Source of the DNA: Candidatus Dojkabacteria bacterium
Lineage (GTDB): Bacteria > Patescibacteria > Dojkabacteria > B142 > JAFGFJ01
NCBI GenBank assembly: GCA_016931155.1
Contig: JAFGFJ010000006.1
Location: 1-64,000, forward strand
Length of the DNA: 64,000 nt
Reading direction: 5' to 3'
The translations under genes were made by a program, and so were the position numbers. Below the pieces are notes generated by a model, which saw nothing but the letters and a program-made list of their open reading frames with translations, had not been told where the DNA came from and ran no database searches. The number at the start of each line of letters is the position of its first letter. Position 1 is the stretch's first letter. Positions 42,011-51,700 of this stretch are shown piece after piece.

Positions 42011-43861
42011 CTATTTCCCTGTCTTATCTTTTAGCACTAGTTCCTTATCTATCTTTTCAAAAAGCAGCTCTACTTTTCCCGTGAGTTTCGTCTCTTTCAC
42101 TTCGGTAAAACCCCAGTCGTCTTTGCTAGCAGAATGTTCCATCTCTTCCCTACCAAGTATTTTAGAAAGCTTTGTTGCTGCCATAGGCAGAAAAGGTCTT
42201 ATAATCAATCTCAGAGCCTCAACAAGCTGCAGAAGATTGTACATTACATTTTCCGCTGCTTTTTTATCCGTCTTGATTAAACTCCAGATTTCCTTGTCAT
42301 TAAAATACCGATTTGCAAAACGGGCAAGTTCCATAAGTCCATGATAGATAGCATTGGCAAACTCAACTTTTTCAAGATATTTCCCCGTTTTTTCTATCAT
42401 ACTGTGTATGTTTTCTTTTACTACTTCTTCTATCTCTCCACTTTCCAATTTCCCCATCATTTTCTGATCATAAAAAACCAGCGTCCTATTTATAAAATTG
42501 CCAAGATTAGCAACGAGTTCATCATTTACTACATCTACAAACCTTTCCCAGATAAAATTCGACTCCTTGTTCTCAGGTAGATTGGAAAGAATAAAATACC
42601 GCACTGCATCAGTTCCAAATTCCTCCGCAATCTCCCTGCTGTCAATAATATTCTCTCTGCTCTTCGAAAATTTTGCCTTGTTAAAATTTAAAAATTTATT
42701 GACAACCACGTTGTATGGAAGTGCGTATTTCTCATTTGCTTTCCGACCCTTATTTGCTCCAATAAGCTGTCCCGGCCACATTAGTGTATGAAAAACAAGA
42801 TTATCCTGCCCCATAAAGTAGTAGTGCTTGCTGTTTGGATTCATCCACCAGTCTTTCCAGTTTTTTGACTGACTCTTAAAATACCTGAAAAGTCGCTCTT
42901 TAGTCTTTTTGTAAACTGTCTTATTATCATTTGCCGCAGGATCGCTCTGAACAAGCCCATTCCACTCCTGCGGAGCTGACAAGTACCCTGTCACCGCCTC
43001 AAACCAGACATATATTCTTTTACCCTCAAAATTAGCAAGTACTTGATCCTCCAAGATCTCTCCTTTTTTTGCCAGTTCCTTTATTTCCTTTTCCGGCAAA
43101 ACGATAGACCAATCAAGGTCTCTTGTAATTGCTCTCTTCTCCATACCTTCACTCAGCCACCCAAAGGCTTCAGCAAACACCCATTCCCTCCAAATTTCCT
43201 TTTTGCTCTTTTTCTCATTATTCTCGTCAAACTCGCCATTTAGATATCTTTTCAAATCATTCTCAAGCTTCGGGAAATCAAGGAAATAGTGCTCTGTGTC
43301 TTTCAGTTCAACACTTTCACCCGACAATTTGCTCACCGGATCAATAAGCTCTCCGTCTTTCAGCCAGCGGCCACAGTTTTCGCATTGGTCACTTCTCTGC
43401 TCTTTAGCTTTGCAGTGAGGACAGATCCCTTCCACATACCGGTCCGGCAGAAATTTATTATCTTTTGCAGAGTAATACTGCTTCATCACACCTTTTACGA
43501 TAAAACCGCTTTTAAGAAGCTCCAGAAAAAGCTCGTGTACTACTCTTTTGTGATTTTCTGTTGTAGTTTTCGTGTACAGATTGTAAGTAAGATCATATAG
43601 ATCAAATAACTCAACCACCCTTTTATGATATTCATTGACGATCTCCACTGGTTTTTTCCCCTCCTTGTCTGCCTGTACTGTAATCGGAGTCCCGTGGCAA
43701 TCCGACCCAGAAACCATTAGTACGTCCCTTCCACGAAGCCGCTGATAACGGGCAAAAACGTCTGCCGGAAGCAGATAGCCGGCCAGGTGACCAACGTGCA
43801 GATTCCCGTTTACATATGGCCAGGCAACCGCAATAAAAATTTTTTCAGAATTATTCCTCAT
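42011..43861 (-). CDS. metG: Methionyl-tRNA synthetase
   Basis: 616 aa. Class I enzyme: HIGH motif as PYVNGNLHVGHLAGYLLPAD, zinc knuckle CPHCKAKEQRSDQCENCGRWL (about 130-160), and KFSKSREN in place of KMSKS. Anticodon-binding helical domain at the C-terminus; no EMAP-like dimer domain. Followed by a coupled NUDIX gene. Confidence 0.96.
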   Translation of the reverse strand: MRNNSEKIFIAVAWPYVNGNLHVGHLAGYLLPADVFARYQRLRGRDVLMVSGSDCHGTPITVQADKEGKKPVEIVNEYHKRVVELFDLYDLTYNLYTKTTTENHKRVVHELFLELLKSGFIVKGVMKQYYSAKDNKFLPDRYVEGICPHCKAKEQRSDQCENCGRWLKDGELIDPVSKLSGESVELKDTEHYFLDFPKLENDLKRYLNGEFDENNEKKSKKEIWREWVFAEAFGWLSEGMEKRAITRDLDWSIVLPEKEIKELAKKGEILEDQVLANFEGKRIYVWFEAVTGYLSAPQEWNGLVQSDPAANDNKTVYKKTKERLFRYFKSQSKNWKDWWMNPNSKHYYFMGQDNLVFHTLMWPGQLIGANKGRKANEKYALPYNVVVNKFLNFNKAKFSKSRENIIDSREIAEEFGTDAVRYFILSNLPENKESNFIWERFVDVVNDELVANLGNFINRTLVFYDQKMMGKLESGEIEEVVKENIHSMIEKTGKYLEKVEFANAIYHGLMELARFANRYFNDKEIWSLIKTDKKAAENVMYNLLQLVEALRLIIRPFLPMAATKLSKILGREEMEHSASKDDWGFTEVKETKLTGKVELLFEKIDKELVLKDKTGK

Positions 43862-43914
43862 ACGTTAATTTTAGTGGAAAGCCAGCAACATGTGAATCCA
43901 TGCCGGAGATACCA

Positions 43915-44346
43915 CTAGATATCTCCAAAAATATTTTCAAAGAAATTCTTATTCCTCATTTGGGCAGGAAAATACTTATCTGCATAGTCATAAGCACACT
44001 CAATCAATGCCTCAAACAAACGCCCCCGTGATGAATCTCTTGCATAACTCAAACATCTTAGTGAACTAGCGATTATCTTTTTGTACCCCCACAGCCTGAC
44101 TTCAAAAGCGATACTCTCCGGCAGATGAGCTTCACTAATGTAGCAATCAAGACTGTCAAGTAACTGGTCTTTTACAACTTCACATAAACAAAAATTACTA
44201 TCTTCTTCCAGAAGCGAATTGAAAAAAACTCCTGTCATAAGAAGAGTAGCATCTGTACCGATACCAAACATCATCTTGATACCCATCACGTCTGTGAGGT
44301 GTTTTTTCTTATCTTCAGTTATTCCATAACTCTCAAAATTACCCAT
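43915..44346 (-). CDS. Uncharacterised protein
   Basis: 143 aa, soluble, helical, unrecognised: MGIKMMFGIGTDATLLMTGVFFNSLLEEDSNFCLCEVVKDQLLDSLDCY, later ALIECAYDYADKYFPAQMRNKNFFENIF. Four Cys but no metal-binding spacing. Lies upstream of metG on the same strand. Confidence 0.55.
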   Translation of the reverse strand: MGNFESYGITEDKKKHLTDVMGIKMMFGIGTDATLLMTGVFFNSLLEEDSNFCLCEVVKDQLLDSLDCYISEAHLPESIAFEVRLWGYKKIIASSLRCLSYARDSSRGRLFEALIECAYDYADKYFPAQMRNKNFFENIFGDI

Positions 44347-44432
44347 TTTTGTTGCATTTTTAATGGAAATAAATCATTAATAAGGTAAATTAGACCAGAA
44401 AACAGATAGGTATATACTATATATATCAAAAA

Positions 44433-44972
44433 TTATGTCTTGGGTAAATCTTTATTTGTTACAGGAACTATTTTTCCCTGTAATTTCTCAGTGTTTTTTC
44501 GTCTGTCAAGGATTGTCAAAAACAGCACCTCTATTAGTGCTGTAAGCACAATACATCCTGCTACAATATATGTCTCAAAGGATCCGTTTAATCTTAATAA
44601 CACAAGACTTTCCACAAGTAATCCCAGAATAGTACCCCTTCTTATGGAACTAAAAACCGAAGGATTCTCATAAAATTTTCTAAAAAACAATTTATCAATA
44701 AATAAGTGTAATGCTGAGAAGCCTGATACAATCACCACCAATAGAACCACTCCTATAGCAATTACGTTTTTTATATTCAGAAGATAAAAAACACTTCCGT
44801 TTTCTATTCCTTCTATTACAAACTCTTGAAACTCACTACCCGTCAGCAGTCCAAATCTATCTACTGCCTGATTTACTGCCTGTTCATCCCATGGGGAGAG
44901 AATAGTAACGATGTAATATAATACTCCGATAAATACCACAAAAATTATTAATGAGTAAAGTGAATATCGCAT
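44433..44972 (-). CDS. Four-TM membrane protein
   Basis: 179 aa with four hydrophobic segments: SLIIFVVFIGVLYYIVTIL, VIAIGVVLLVVIVSGFSALHLFI, TILGLLVESLVLLRL and YIVAGCIVLTALIEVLFLTIL. Between TM1 and TM2 is an external loop of about 45 residues. This layout resembles a group of CPR membrane proteins of unknown role. 12 nt downstream of the endonuclease IV-like gene. Confidence 0.65.
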   Translation of the reverse strand: MRYSLYSLIIFVVFIGVLYYIVTILSPWDEQAVNQAVDRFGLLTGSEFQEFVIEGIENGSVFYLLNIKNVIAIGVVLLVVIVSGFSALHLFIDKLFFRKFYENPSVFSSIRRGTILGLLVESLVLLRLNGSFETYIVAGCIVLTALIEVLFLTILDRRKNTEKLQGKIVPVTNKDLPKT

Positions 44973-44984
44973 ATTGGCAAGTAT

Positions 44985-45905
44985 TTACAACTTCTCATAA
45001 AATTTCTTCATTAGAAGGGCATCCTGCTCAAGATTTGGACTTTCACATACTACATATCCCCCAACGTTATTAGCCTTAAGCGCTGCCAGGCAATCCCTCC
45101 AATTAATAACACTGCCTCCCATCTTACTTTGCTTAGAAAGAGCCTCATTGGTCTTCTCAATACCATTTATTCTCACCCCTGTATTCTCATACTCAAAAAG
45201 GGATGACAACAGGGTTACATGGTTCTTCTCACCTTTTTCGCCAAACAGAATACCTGAAAGATGGATATGAAGTTCTCTCAAGAAATCTTTTCCCAATCTG
45301 TCTGAAACAAGCTTAATTATTCGATCAAATTCTTTGAATGTATTATACTTCCCATTACTCCTGGCAATTAAATGAGAAAAATCAATACAAAGAGCAAGGT
45401 TGGGAACCCTCATTTCTTCTACCAGAGTAATAAGTGACCCAATATCTCCGAACTGTGAGGACTTCCCTGTTAGTTCTGGTGAGATTCGTATTTTTAAACC
45501 CTTTATCATTATGAAAACCTCTCTTAGTGCCTGTTTCACGGATTCTTTTATAATTTTCTCATCCTTGCCTTGAAAAAATGCAGAATGAAATGTAACTGAT
45601 TTAGCCCCGGCAATTTCGCCAATTTTTGCTGACTGAACTATTCTGTTTATACTTGCATACCATGTCTTTTTATCGTCAGACGCCAAATTGATGTAATAAG
45701 GGCCATGTACAGTGAGGCTAACTCCTTCCCTCTCCGCACACTCCCTGACTTTAATGGCCAATTCCTCACCCATTCTTACTCCGTGTACAAATTCAAGCTC
45801 CATGTGGTTTAGACCAATTTCTTTTACTCTTTTAATTCCTGAGAGTACATCGTGTTTTTTTGAAGTAATCGGTATACCAGCCGTACCAAACCTCAGGTTA
45901 GCCAT
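44985..45905 (-). CDS. Endonuclease IV-like TIM barrel protein
   Basis: 306 aa from MANLRFGTAGIP at 45905. AP endonuclease 2/xylose isomerase-like barrel: HGPYYINLAS, VTFHSAFF, SPELTGKSSQFGDI, CIDFSHLIA and LHIHLSG supply the His/Glu/Asp metal ligands in the Nfo order. The final DRH motif of Nfo is not clear (EKNHVTL instead). Probably DNA abasic-site repair. A start further upstream (45971) would overlap the preceding gene more. Confidence 0.82.
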   Translation of the reverse strand: MANLRFGTAGIPITSKKHDVLSGIKRVKEIGLNHMELEFVHGVRMGEELAIKVRECAEREGVSLTVHGPYYINLASDDKKTWYASINRIVQSAKIGEIAGAKSVTFHSAFFQGKDEKIIKESVKQALREVFIMIKGLKIRISPELTGKSSQFGDIGSLITLVEEMRVPNLALCIDFSHLIARSNGKYNTFKEFDRIIKLVSDRLGKDFLRELHIHLSGILFGEKGEKNHVTLLSSLFEYENTGVRINGIEKTNEALSKQSKMGGSVINWRDCLAALKANNVGGYVVCESPNLEQDALLMKKFYEKL

Positions 45906-46194
45906 TTTTTGCCTTTTTATATACAAGGAAATAATATACCAGAGCACCAATAGCTCCTCCCAGGATGACAATCAGGAGCCAAAGAGTTTTCTGATTTTCA
46001 CCCTTATCAGGAAAATTCTGATCTTCTCTTTTTGCCAGATCAATAAGCATGACAAGCCAAAGAACCATCCCTGCAATACCCAAAATTATTCCGACACAAT
46101 AAATACACATCCACACAACCCAAAAAGAGGCCATTCCGAGACCAAATACTGCGGCGAAAGCCCCTGATGCAGCGTCTGACGAAGATTCGTACAT
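45898..46194 (-). CDS. Small membrane protein, PLDc_N-like
   Basis: 98 aa, two to three TM. First half Ala/Gly-rich TM (FAAVFGLGMASFWVVWMCIYCVGIILGIAGMVLWLVMLIDLA), then REDQNFPDKGENQKTLWLLIVILGGAIGALVYYFLVYKK, which has the phospholipase-D-nuclease N-terminal domain pattern. Overlaps the start of the endonuclease IV-like gene by 8 nt. Role unknown. Confidence 0.7.
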   Translation of the reverse strand: MYESSSDAASGAFAAVFGLGMASFWVVWMCIYCVGIILGIAGMVLWLVMLIDLAKREDQNFPDKGENQKTLWLLIVILGGAIGALVYYFLVYKKAKNG

Positions 46195-46308
46195 AGAAAA
46201 GTTTTAATAAGTATTCTTCTTTGATCTTATCAAATTTGCCGCAAAATCAACAATCTGGTACAATCTGAACCGAGCGATCTGGTATATTTGGTTTAATAAT
46301 TCAGTAAT

Positions 46309-46497
46309 ATGGCAACAAAAAGAACCTATCAGCCGAAAAAGAAAAGGAGGATTAGAAGCCTGGGCTTTCGTGCCAGAAATGCCACAAAATCAGGGAGAAG
46401 AGTATTAAAGAGCAGAAGATCAAAGGGGAGACTTATTCTTACTGTTTCGGATGAGATAAGATCAGACAAGAACAAAAGACTTCGAAGAAGGAGATAA
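46309..46497 (+). CDS. rpmH: Ribosomal protein bL34
   Basis: 62 aa: KRTYQPKKKRRIRSLGFRAR then NATKSGRRVLKSRRSKGR, the bL34 core. An extra 15-residue basic tail (LTVSDEIRSDKNKRLRRRR) makes it longer than the usual 44-47. First gene of rpmH-rnpA. Confidence 0.95.
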   Translation: MATKRTYQPKKKRRIRSLGFRARNATKSGRRVLKSRRSKGRLILTVSDEIRSDKNKRLRRRR

Positions 46498-46559
46498 TTT
46501 TTACTCCGGGATATTTTTTTCCAGTTGTGTATAATATTTCCATATTATTTCTTGTTTCT

Positions 46560-46931
46560 ATGCTTCCAAAAGGCTATCGGATAAGAAAATCGAAGGAATT
46601 CGACCTGATCAGGACGGAAGGAGTAAAATACAAAAGCAAAAACTTTATGCTGGTTGTACGTAAAATTTCTCCTAAAGAGCTTGATCTAGCGGCCGAGAAG
46701 GAACAAACGTACCCCCGCTTTGGCTTTATTGTTTCCAAGAAAATCGGTGGAGCTGTTGTACGGAATAAAGTCAAAAGATGGCTCAGAGAGGCTGTAAGAT
46801 TGGAATTGCATAGTATCCCGAAAAATATTGAAGCTACTCTTATTGCATTTAAAGACGCTGATAAAAGCAGCTTTAATGAGCTGAGAGATGAACTAAAGAA
46901 AATATTAGAAAATATAAAAAGAGATTCCTGA
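46560..46931 (+). CDS. rnpA: Ribonuclease P protein component
   Basis: 123 aa from MLPKGYRIRKSKEFDLI at 46560. RNR motif RNKVKRWLREAVR with the preceding RFGFIVSKKIGGAVVRN is diagnostic. Matures tRNA 5' ends with the P RNA. A 26-residue insert (PKELDLAAEKEQTYP) after the first strands. Follows rpmH by 62 nt; yidC is not adjacent. Confidence 0.95.
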   Translation: MLPKGYRIRKSKEFDLIRTEGVKYKSKNFMLVVRKISPKELDLAAEKEQTYPRFGFIVSKKIGGAVVRNKVKRWLREAVRLELHSIPKNIEATLIAFKDADKSSFNELRDELKKILENIKRDS

Positions 46932-46952
46932 CACACAGGCTGAAAAAAGCTT

Positions 46953-47717
46953 TCAAACAGAGGTTTCCATCGGACTACATTCTGATATAGGAAAAAATCG
47001 CTCGTAATTTTCGAAAAGAAAATCTTGCACCTTTCGGCAACCAAGTAAGAAACTTGCAAGGTCATTTTTATAATTGTCTTTCACACATACTTCTCCCCAC
47101 AATTCCATAGCCATTTCCTTTTGACCACTCTTAACAAGTTCATTTATTGCCCACAGAACTGAATACTTATCTCTTTGACTCAAAGTATGTGGTGCTAAGG
47201 CAATCTTTGCCGCAACATATTTGTTTTCTAGTACTTCATTAACGTAGGGTTCTGGAACCGGACTAACAAAAGCTTCTAAAGACAATTTCGAATTATCTAA
47301 TCCTTCCAAGACAAATACAAATTCAATCGAATTTTTGTATTCATGATTTCTTATATCTAAAAGACTTTGTGCTTCTCTTATATGTGCTAATTCGTGATCA
47401 ATTAGATTCATTTCACCCTCCTCAATCAACGAAGAAAGATTCTTACTCACGATTAAACCGTTAGTATTAGCAACTTCAATTGCGAATTTCCTAAACATAG
47501 CTTTAAATGTGACAAGTTGATTATTATCCAGATTCAACAAAGTACTAATATCAATTCTAATTGTACCTTTATTTATTTCCCGCTCATTTCCCGGTTTACC
47601 TGATTCGTAAGCTTGAACTGTCTCTTTACTCACAGGAGAAATACTCCCAGCATAGCCTAGTTCCAAATCGGGAAATATGTCGAGAATATAATTATCAGGA
47701 GAAGAAGTTTCCGACAA
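46953..47717 (-). CDS. Uncharacterised protein with HExxH motif
   Basis: 254 aa. HELAH at 108-112 in MNLIDHELAHIREAQSLLDI is a zinc-metallopeptidase-type HExxH with helical context; a third ligand is not obvious. C-terminal half helical (ALAPHTLSQRDKYSVLWAINELVKSGQKEMAMELWGEV) with TPR-like character. No signal peptide. Ends 22 nt from the convergent rnpA end. Confidence 0.6.
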   Translation of the reverse strand: MSETSSPDNYILDIFPDLELGYAGSISPVSKETVQAYESGKPGNEREINKGTIRIDISTLLNLDNNQLVTFKAMFRKFAIEVANTNGLIVSKNLSSLIEEGEMNLIDHELAHIREAQSLLDIRNHEYKNSIEFVFVLEGLDNSKLSLEAFVSPVPEPYVNEVLENKYVAAKIALAPHTLSQRDKYSVLWAINELVKSGQKEMAMELWGEVCVKDNYKNDLASFLLGCRKVQDFLFENYERFFPISECSPMETSV

Positions 47718-47734
47718 TGTTCGTGTGTGAAAAT

Positions 47735-48208
47735 TTAAAATGCAAAATGCGCAAATGCTTTATTTGCTTCTGCCATTCTCACTGTTTCCTCCTTCTTTTT
47801 AATAGCATCCCCTTGCTTATTTGTAGCATTTAGTAGTTCTGCAGTTAGAGCCTCTTCAAAAGGTTTGTTTCCTCTGTGGCTCCTTGCAGCCTCAATTATC
47901 CATTTCATGGCAAGTGCTTCTTGCCTCTTTTCATCAACTGGCACTGGAACCTGGTAGTTTGCTCCGCCTACTCTTCTTGCCTTGATTTCAATAGGAGGTT
48001 TGACATTTAACAAAGCTTTCTCAAAAAGCTCAACAGGATTTCCACCTTTAAGCTCAGAAGAGAGCTTGTCCAGGCTGTTGTATACTGCACTCCTGGCAAT
48101 ATTTTTCTTACCGCCAACCATCAGGTAATTAATAAACTTCGAAAGTTTAATACTACCGTATTTCGGATCAGCATCAATTTCTCTTTGTTTTGCTCTTTTA
48201 CCTCTCAT
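47735..48208 (-). CDS. rpsG: Ribosomal protein uS7
   Basis: 157 aa: MRGKRAKQREIDADPKYGS, KFINYLMVGGKKNIARSAVY, ANYQVPVPVDEKRQEALAMKWII, RSHRGNKPFEEALTAELLNA. Standard length. Downstream of rpsL with rpoBC upstream of both, so transcription runs rpoB-rpoC-rpsL-rpsG. Confidence 0.97.
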   Translation of the reverse strand: MRGKRAKQREIDADPKYGSIKLSKFINYLMVGGKKNIARSAVYNSLDKLSSELKGGNPVELFEKALLNVKPPIEIKARRVGGANYQVPVPVDEKRQEALAMKWIIEAARSHRGNKPFEEALTAELLNATNKQGDAIKKKEETVRMAEANKAFAHFAF

Positions 48209-48263
48209 TTTTATTAATTTTAATCATAACAACAAGAACAAACCGATTCGACTCATCGGAAAA

Positions 48264-48704
48264 CTATTTACTCTTTGCTCCGTATCTGCTTCTGCCCTGT
48301 TTCCTTCCCTCAACTGGAGAAGCATCGTATACACCTCTTACCACTTCATACTTCACACCTGGAAGGTCAGGAGTTCTGCCTGCCTTCAAAAGCACGACAG
48401 AGTGCTCTCTCAGGTTATGTCCTATTCCAGGTATATAAGCCGTAACCTCCTGTTTGTTCGAAAGCCTCACTCTGGCAACTTTTCTTAGAGCTGAGTTTGG
48501 TTTTTTAGGTGTTCTTGTAAACACAGAAATACAAACCCCTCTTCTAAATGGATTCGGCTTCCTGAAATACTTGTTTTGCACACTATTAAAATTAAAGTGC
48601 AAAGCCTTGTATTTTGTCTTTTCAGAAAAAACAAGACTCTTGAACCTCACTGAGCCTTTCTTTGGTTTTCTTGGTTTTCTTATTAGCTGCGATATTCTTG
48701 CCAT
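48264..48704 (-). CDS. rpsL: Ribosomal protein uS12
   Basis: 146 aa. Decoding-centre protein: RTPKKPNSALRKVARVRLSN and YIPGIGHNLREHSVVLLKAG with PDLPGVKYEVVRG. An insert of about 15-20 residues (FSEKTKYKALHFNFNSVQNKYF) near the N-terminus replaces the usual short link to RRGVC. 13 nt after rpoC. Confidence 0.97.
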   Translation of the reverse strand: MARISQLIRKPRKPKKGSVRFKSLVFSEKTKYKALHFNFNSVQNKYFRKPNPFRRGVCISVFTRTPKKPNSALRKVARVRLSNKQEVTAYIPGIGHNLREHSVVLLKAGRTPDLPGVKYEVVRGVYDASPVEGRKQGRSRYGAKSK

Positions 48705-48717
48705 TTTCTATAGATTT

Positions 48718-51700
48718 TTATACTTTCTTGAGGAGTTCTTTTCCTAAGGGGACAGGTCTTCCGATTATAACATTCTCCTTCAACCCTCTCAAATTATCCA
48801 CTTTCCCCACAAGAGCAGCATCCGTTAATACTCTTACCTGTTGCTCAAATGAGGCCGATGACAGGAAGCTTTCAGTTTTAAGTGCTGCAGTAGTTATTCC
48901 AAGTATCTGTCTTACATATTTTATTTGTTCTTTATTTGCTTTCTTCAATTCATTATTCTTTTCATCCAGTATAAGAAATGCAAGATATTCTTCAGGAAGG
49001 AATTCCGAACCACCAGTATCAGTAATTTTACCATACCTGCTCATCTGTCTCACAACCACTTCAACGTGCTTATCATCAAGCCCGATCCCTTGCACCCCGT
49101 AGGTCTTTTGAACCTGGTCAATGATATATGCCTGTGCTTCTTCAACTCCTCTAAACTCCATTATTTCCTTTGGGTCAAGAGATCCTGCGGTTAAAGGAGT
49201 TCCCATTGTTATCTGATCTCCATCTTTAACAACAATATCAACCCCAGGCTCCAATACGTATTCCTGTTCTACCGACTTAACCCCTGAAACAATAATTTTT
49301 CCGTCAGTCAAGGTTGCCTGACCATCTTGCTCAGACTTTATTTCAATTCCACTTTTCTTAATCAATATTACATCTCCCTTGTTAACTTTTTTGCTTTTCT
49401 TGAATGGAACATCATCACCTTTTTTTACTTCATACTCTTTTTCCATTTTTCTCTCAGCCGTTACAATAATTTTTATATTTAACCCACCTTCATCTTTCAT
49501 TATCTTTACTTTACCATCATTTTCAGAAAGAATAGCTTTTGCTTTTGGAGTTCTTGCCTCAAAAAGTTCTGCCACTCTTGGAAGACCTTGTGTAATATCA
49601 AGCCCTGCTCTCCCTCCAAGGTGCTTAGTATTTAGTGTCAATTGAGTAGCGGCTTCTCCCATTGCCTGAGCAGCTATTACGCCAACCGCAATACCCTTTT
49701 CGATGAGTTTACCGTCACCAAGACTATATCCATAGCATTTCCTGCAAATACCCTCCATCGAGTCGCAAGTAAGTGCAGACCTTACTTTTATCTTTGAAAT
49801 ACCTGATTCATCAATTATGTGAGCCAGCTCCCTCGTTATTTCATCTCCATTTTTTACAATTACTTCTCCAGTTTTCTCATCAATAATATTTTCTGCTGCA
49901 AATCTACCTGTAACTCTTTCTCTGAATGTCATTCTCCTCTCATCATCTCTGTTTAGGTAAATCCCGTTTTTTGTTTCACAATCCTCAATTCTTGTAATTA
50001 CATCCTGTGCTACATCTACAAGCCTTCTGGTAAGATAGCCCGACTCTGCGGTTTTCAGCGCAGTATCAGCAAGCCCTTTTCTTGTCCCTCTTGCAGCAAC
50101 AAAATACTCGAGTCCAGGAAGACCATCTTTGTAGTTTGACCTCAAAGGAAGCTCTACTGTTTTTCCAAGTGGATCAAGGATAAGACCTTTAACTCCCGAT
50201 ATCTGCCTCAAAGGATTCTTAACCGGGGTTGCTCCTGACGCTTCGAATATCGCAAGATTGTTTCCTGCTTCTTCGTATTTTTTCCACACATCCTCAGATA
50301 TTGTATCAATAGTCTCAAACCAGATCTGTTCAATAAGTCTTCTCTTTTCTTCCTGGGTTACAAGTCCACTATAGTAGTCCTGAGTAAGCTGATCCTCTCT
50401 CTTTTCAACATCTGCAAGGACACTCTCCCGCTTGTCACTTGAAAGAAAATCACTAATACTTACCGATATTCCGGATTTCGTAGCATATTTAAAACCAAGA
50501 TATTCAATATCATCCAAAAATCTTACAGCCTCATTGTTTCCGTATTTTTCCAGAATTTCAGAAGCAATATCACCAATTTGACCTTTTGTAATTTGTGAGT
50601 TCACAAACCTGAACCCTTCAGGAAGAATTTCATTGAAAATTAATCTTCCAATAGTTGATTCAATGATTTCCTCATTTATACTTATCTTTACCTTGTCGAA
50701 AATTTCAACTTCTCCGTTATTGTGCGCGCCAATAGCTTCGTTCACTGATCCGTACAACCTTGTCTCAGCACCTTCTTTTTCACCAGTCAAGTAATATATT
50801 CCAAGTGCCATATCTTTGTTCGCATTGATAACAGGCCTTCCATCTGCTTGGAGAAGAACGTTTGAACTTGCAAACATTCTATCAAGCACCTCCTCAATTG
50901 CTTTTTTAGAAAGAGGAACATGCACTGCCATCTGATCCCCATCGAAGTCAGCATTAAAACCTGAACAGATCATCGGGTGAATCTGAATAGCATTACCCTC
51001 GGTCAGTATCGGGAAAAATGCCTGAATACCTTGCTTGTGAAGGGTAGGAGCACGGTTCAGTAAAACCGGCCTATCCTTAATTACTCTTTCCAGAATATCC
51101 CAAACTTCGTGCGATTTTGATTCAAAATAATTTTTTGCACTCTTCAAATTTGGGGCAAATCCGTCAGCAATAATCTCTCTAATTACAAATGGCTTGAAAA
51201 GCTCTAAAGCCATGATTTTTGGAATACCGCACTGATAGATACTAAGCTCAGGTCCCGCAACAATGACTGCTCTTCCTGAATAATCCACTCTTTTTCCTAA
51301 AAGATTCTGTCTGAATCTTCCCTGCTTTCCTCTAAGCATATCGGAAAGGGATTTATACGGCTGTCCTGCTGTGTTGAGTACTGCATTTCCAGGTCTATGA
51401 CTGTTGTCCATAAGGGCATCAACCGCCTCCTGAAGCATTCTTTTTTCATTTCTCAAAATAATTTCAGGTGCCCCAAGATTTACAAGTCTTTTAAGTCTGT
51501 TATTTCTGTTTATTACCCTTCTGTAGAGATCATTCAGATCGGATGTAGCAAATCTTCCTCCAGCAAGCTGAATGATAGGTCTTAGATCTGCAGGAAGAAC
51601 AGGAATAATGTCAGTAACAATTGAAGTTGGATCAATATTATTCTTCTTCATTCCAAGAAGAATTCTTAACCTTTTTACAATTTTCTTTGCTTTAAGATCT

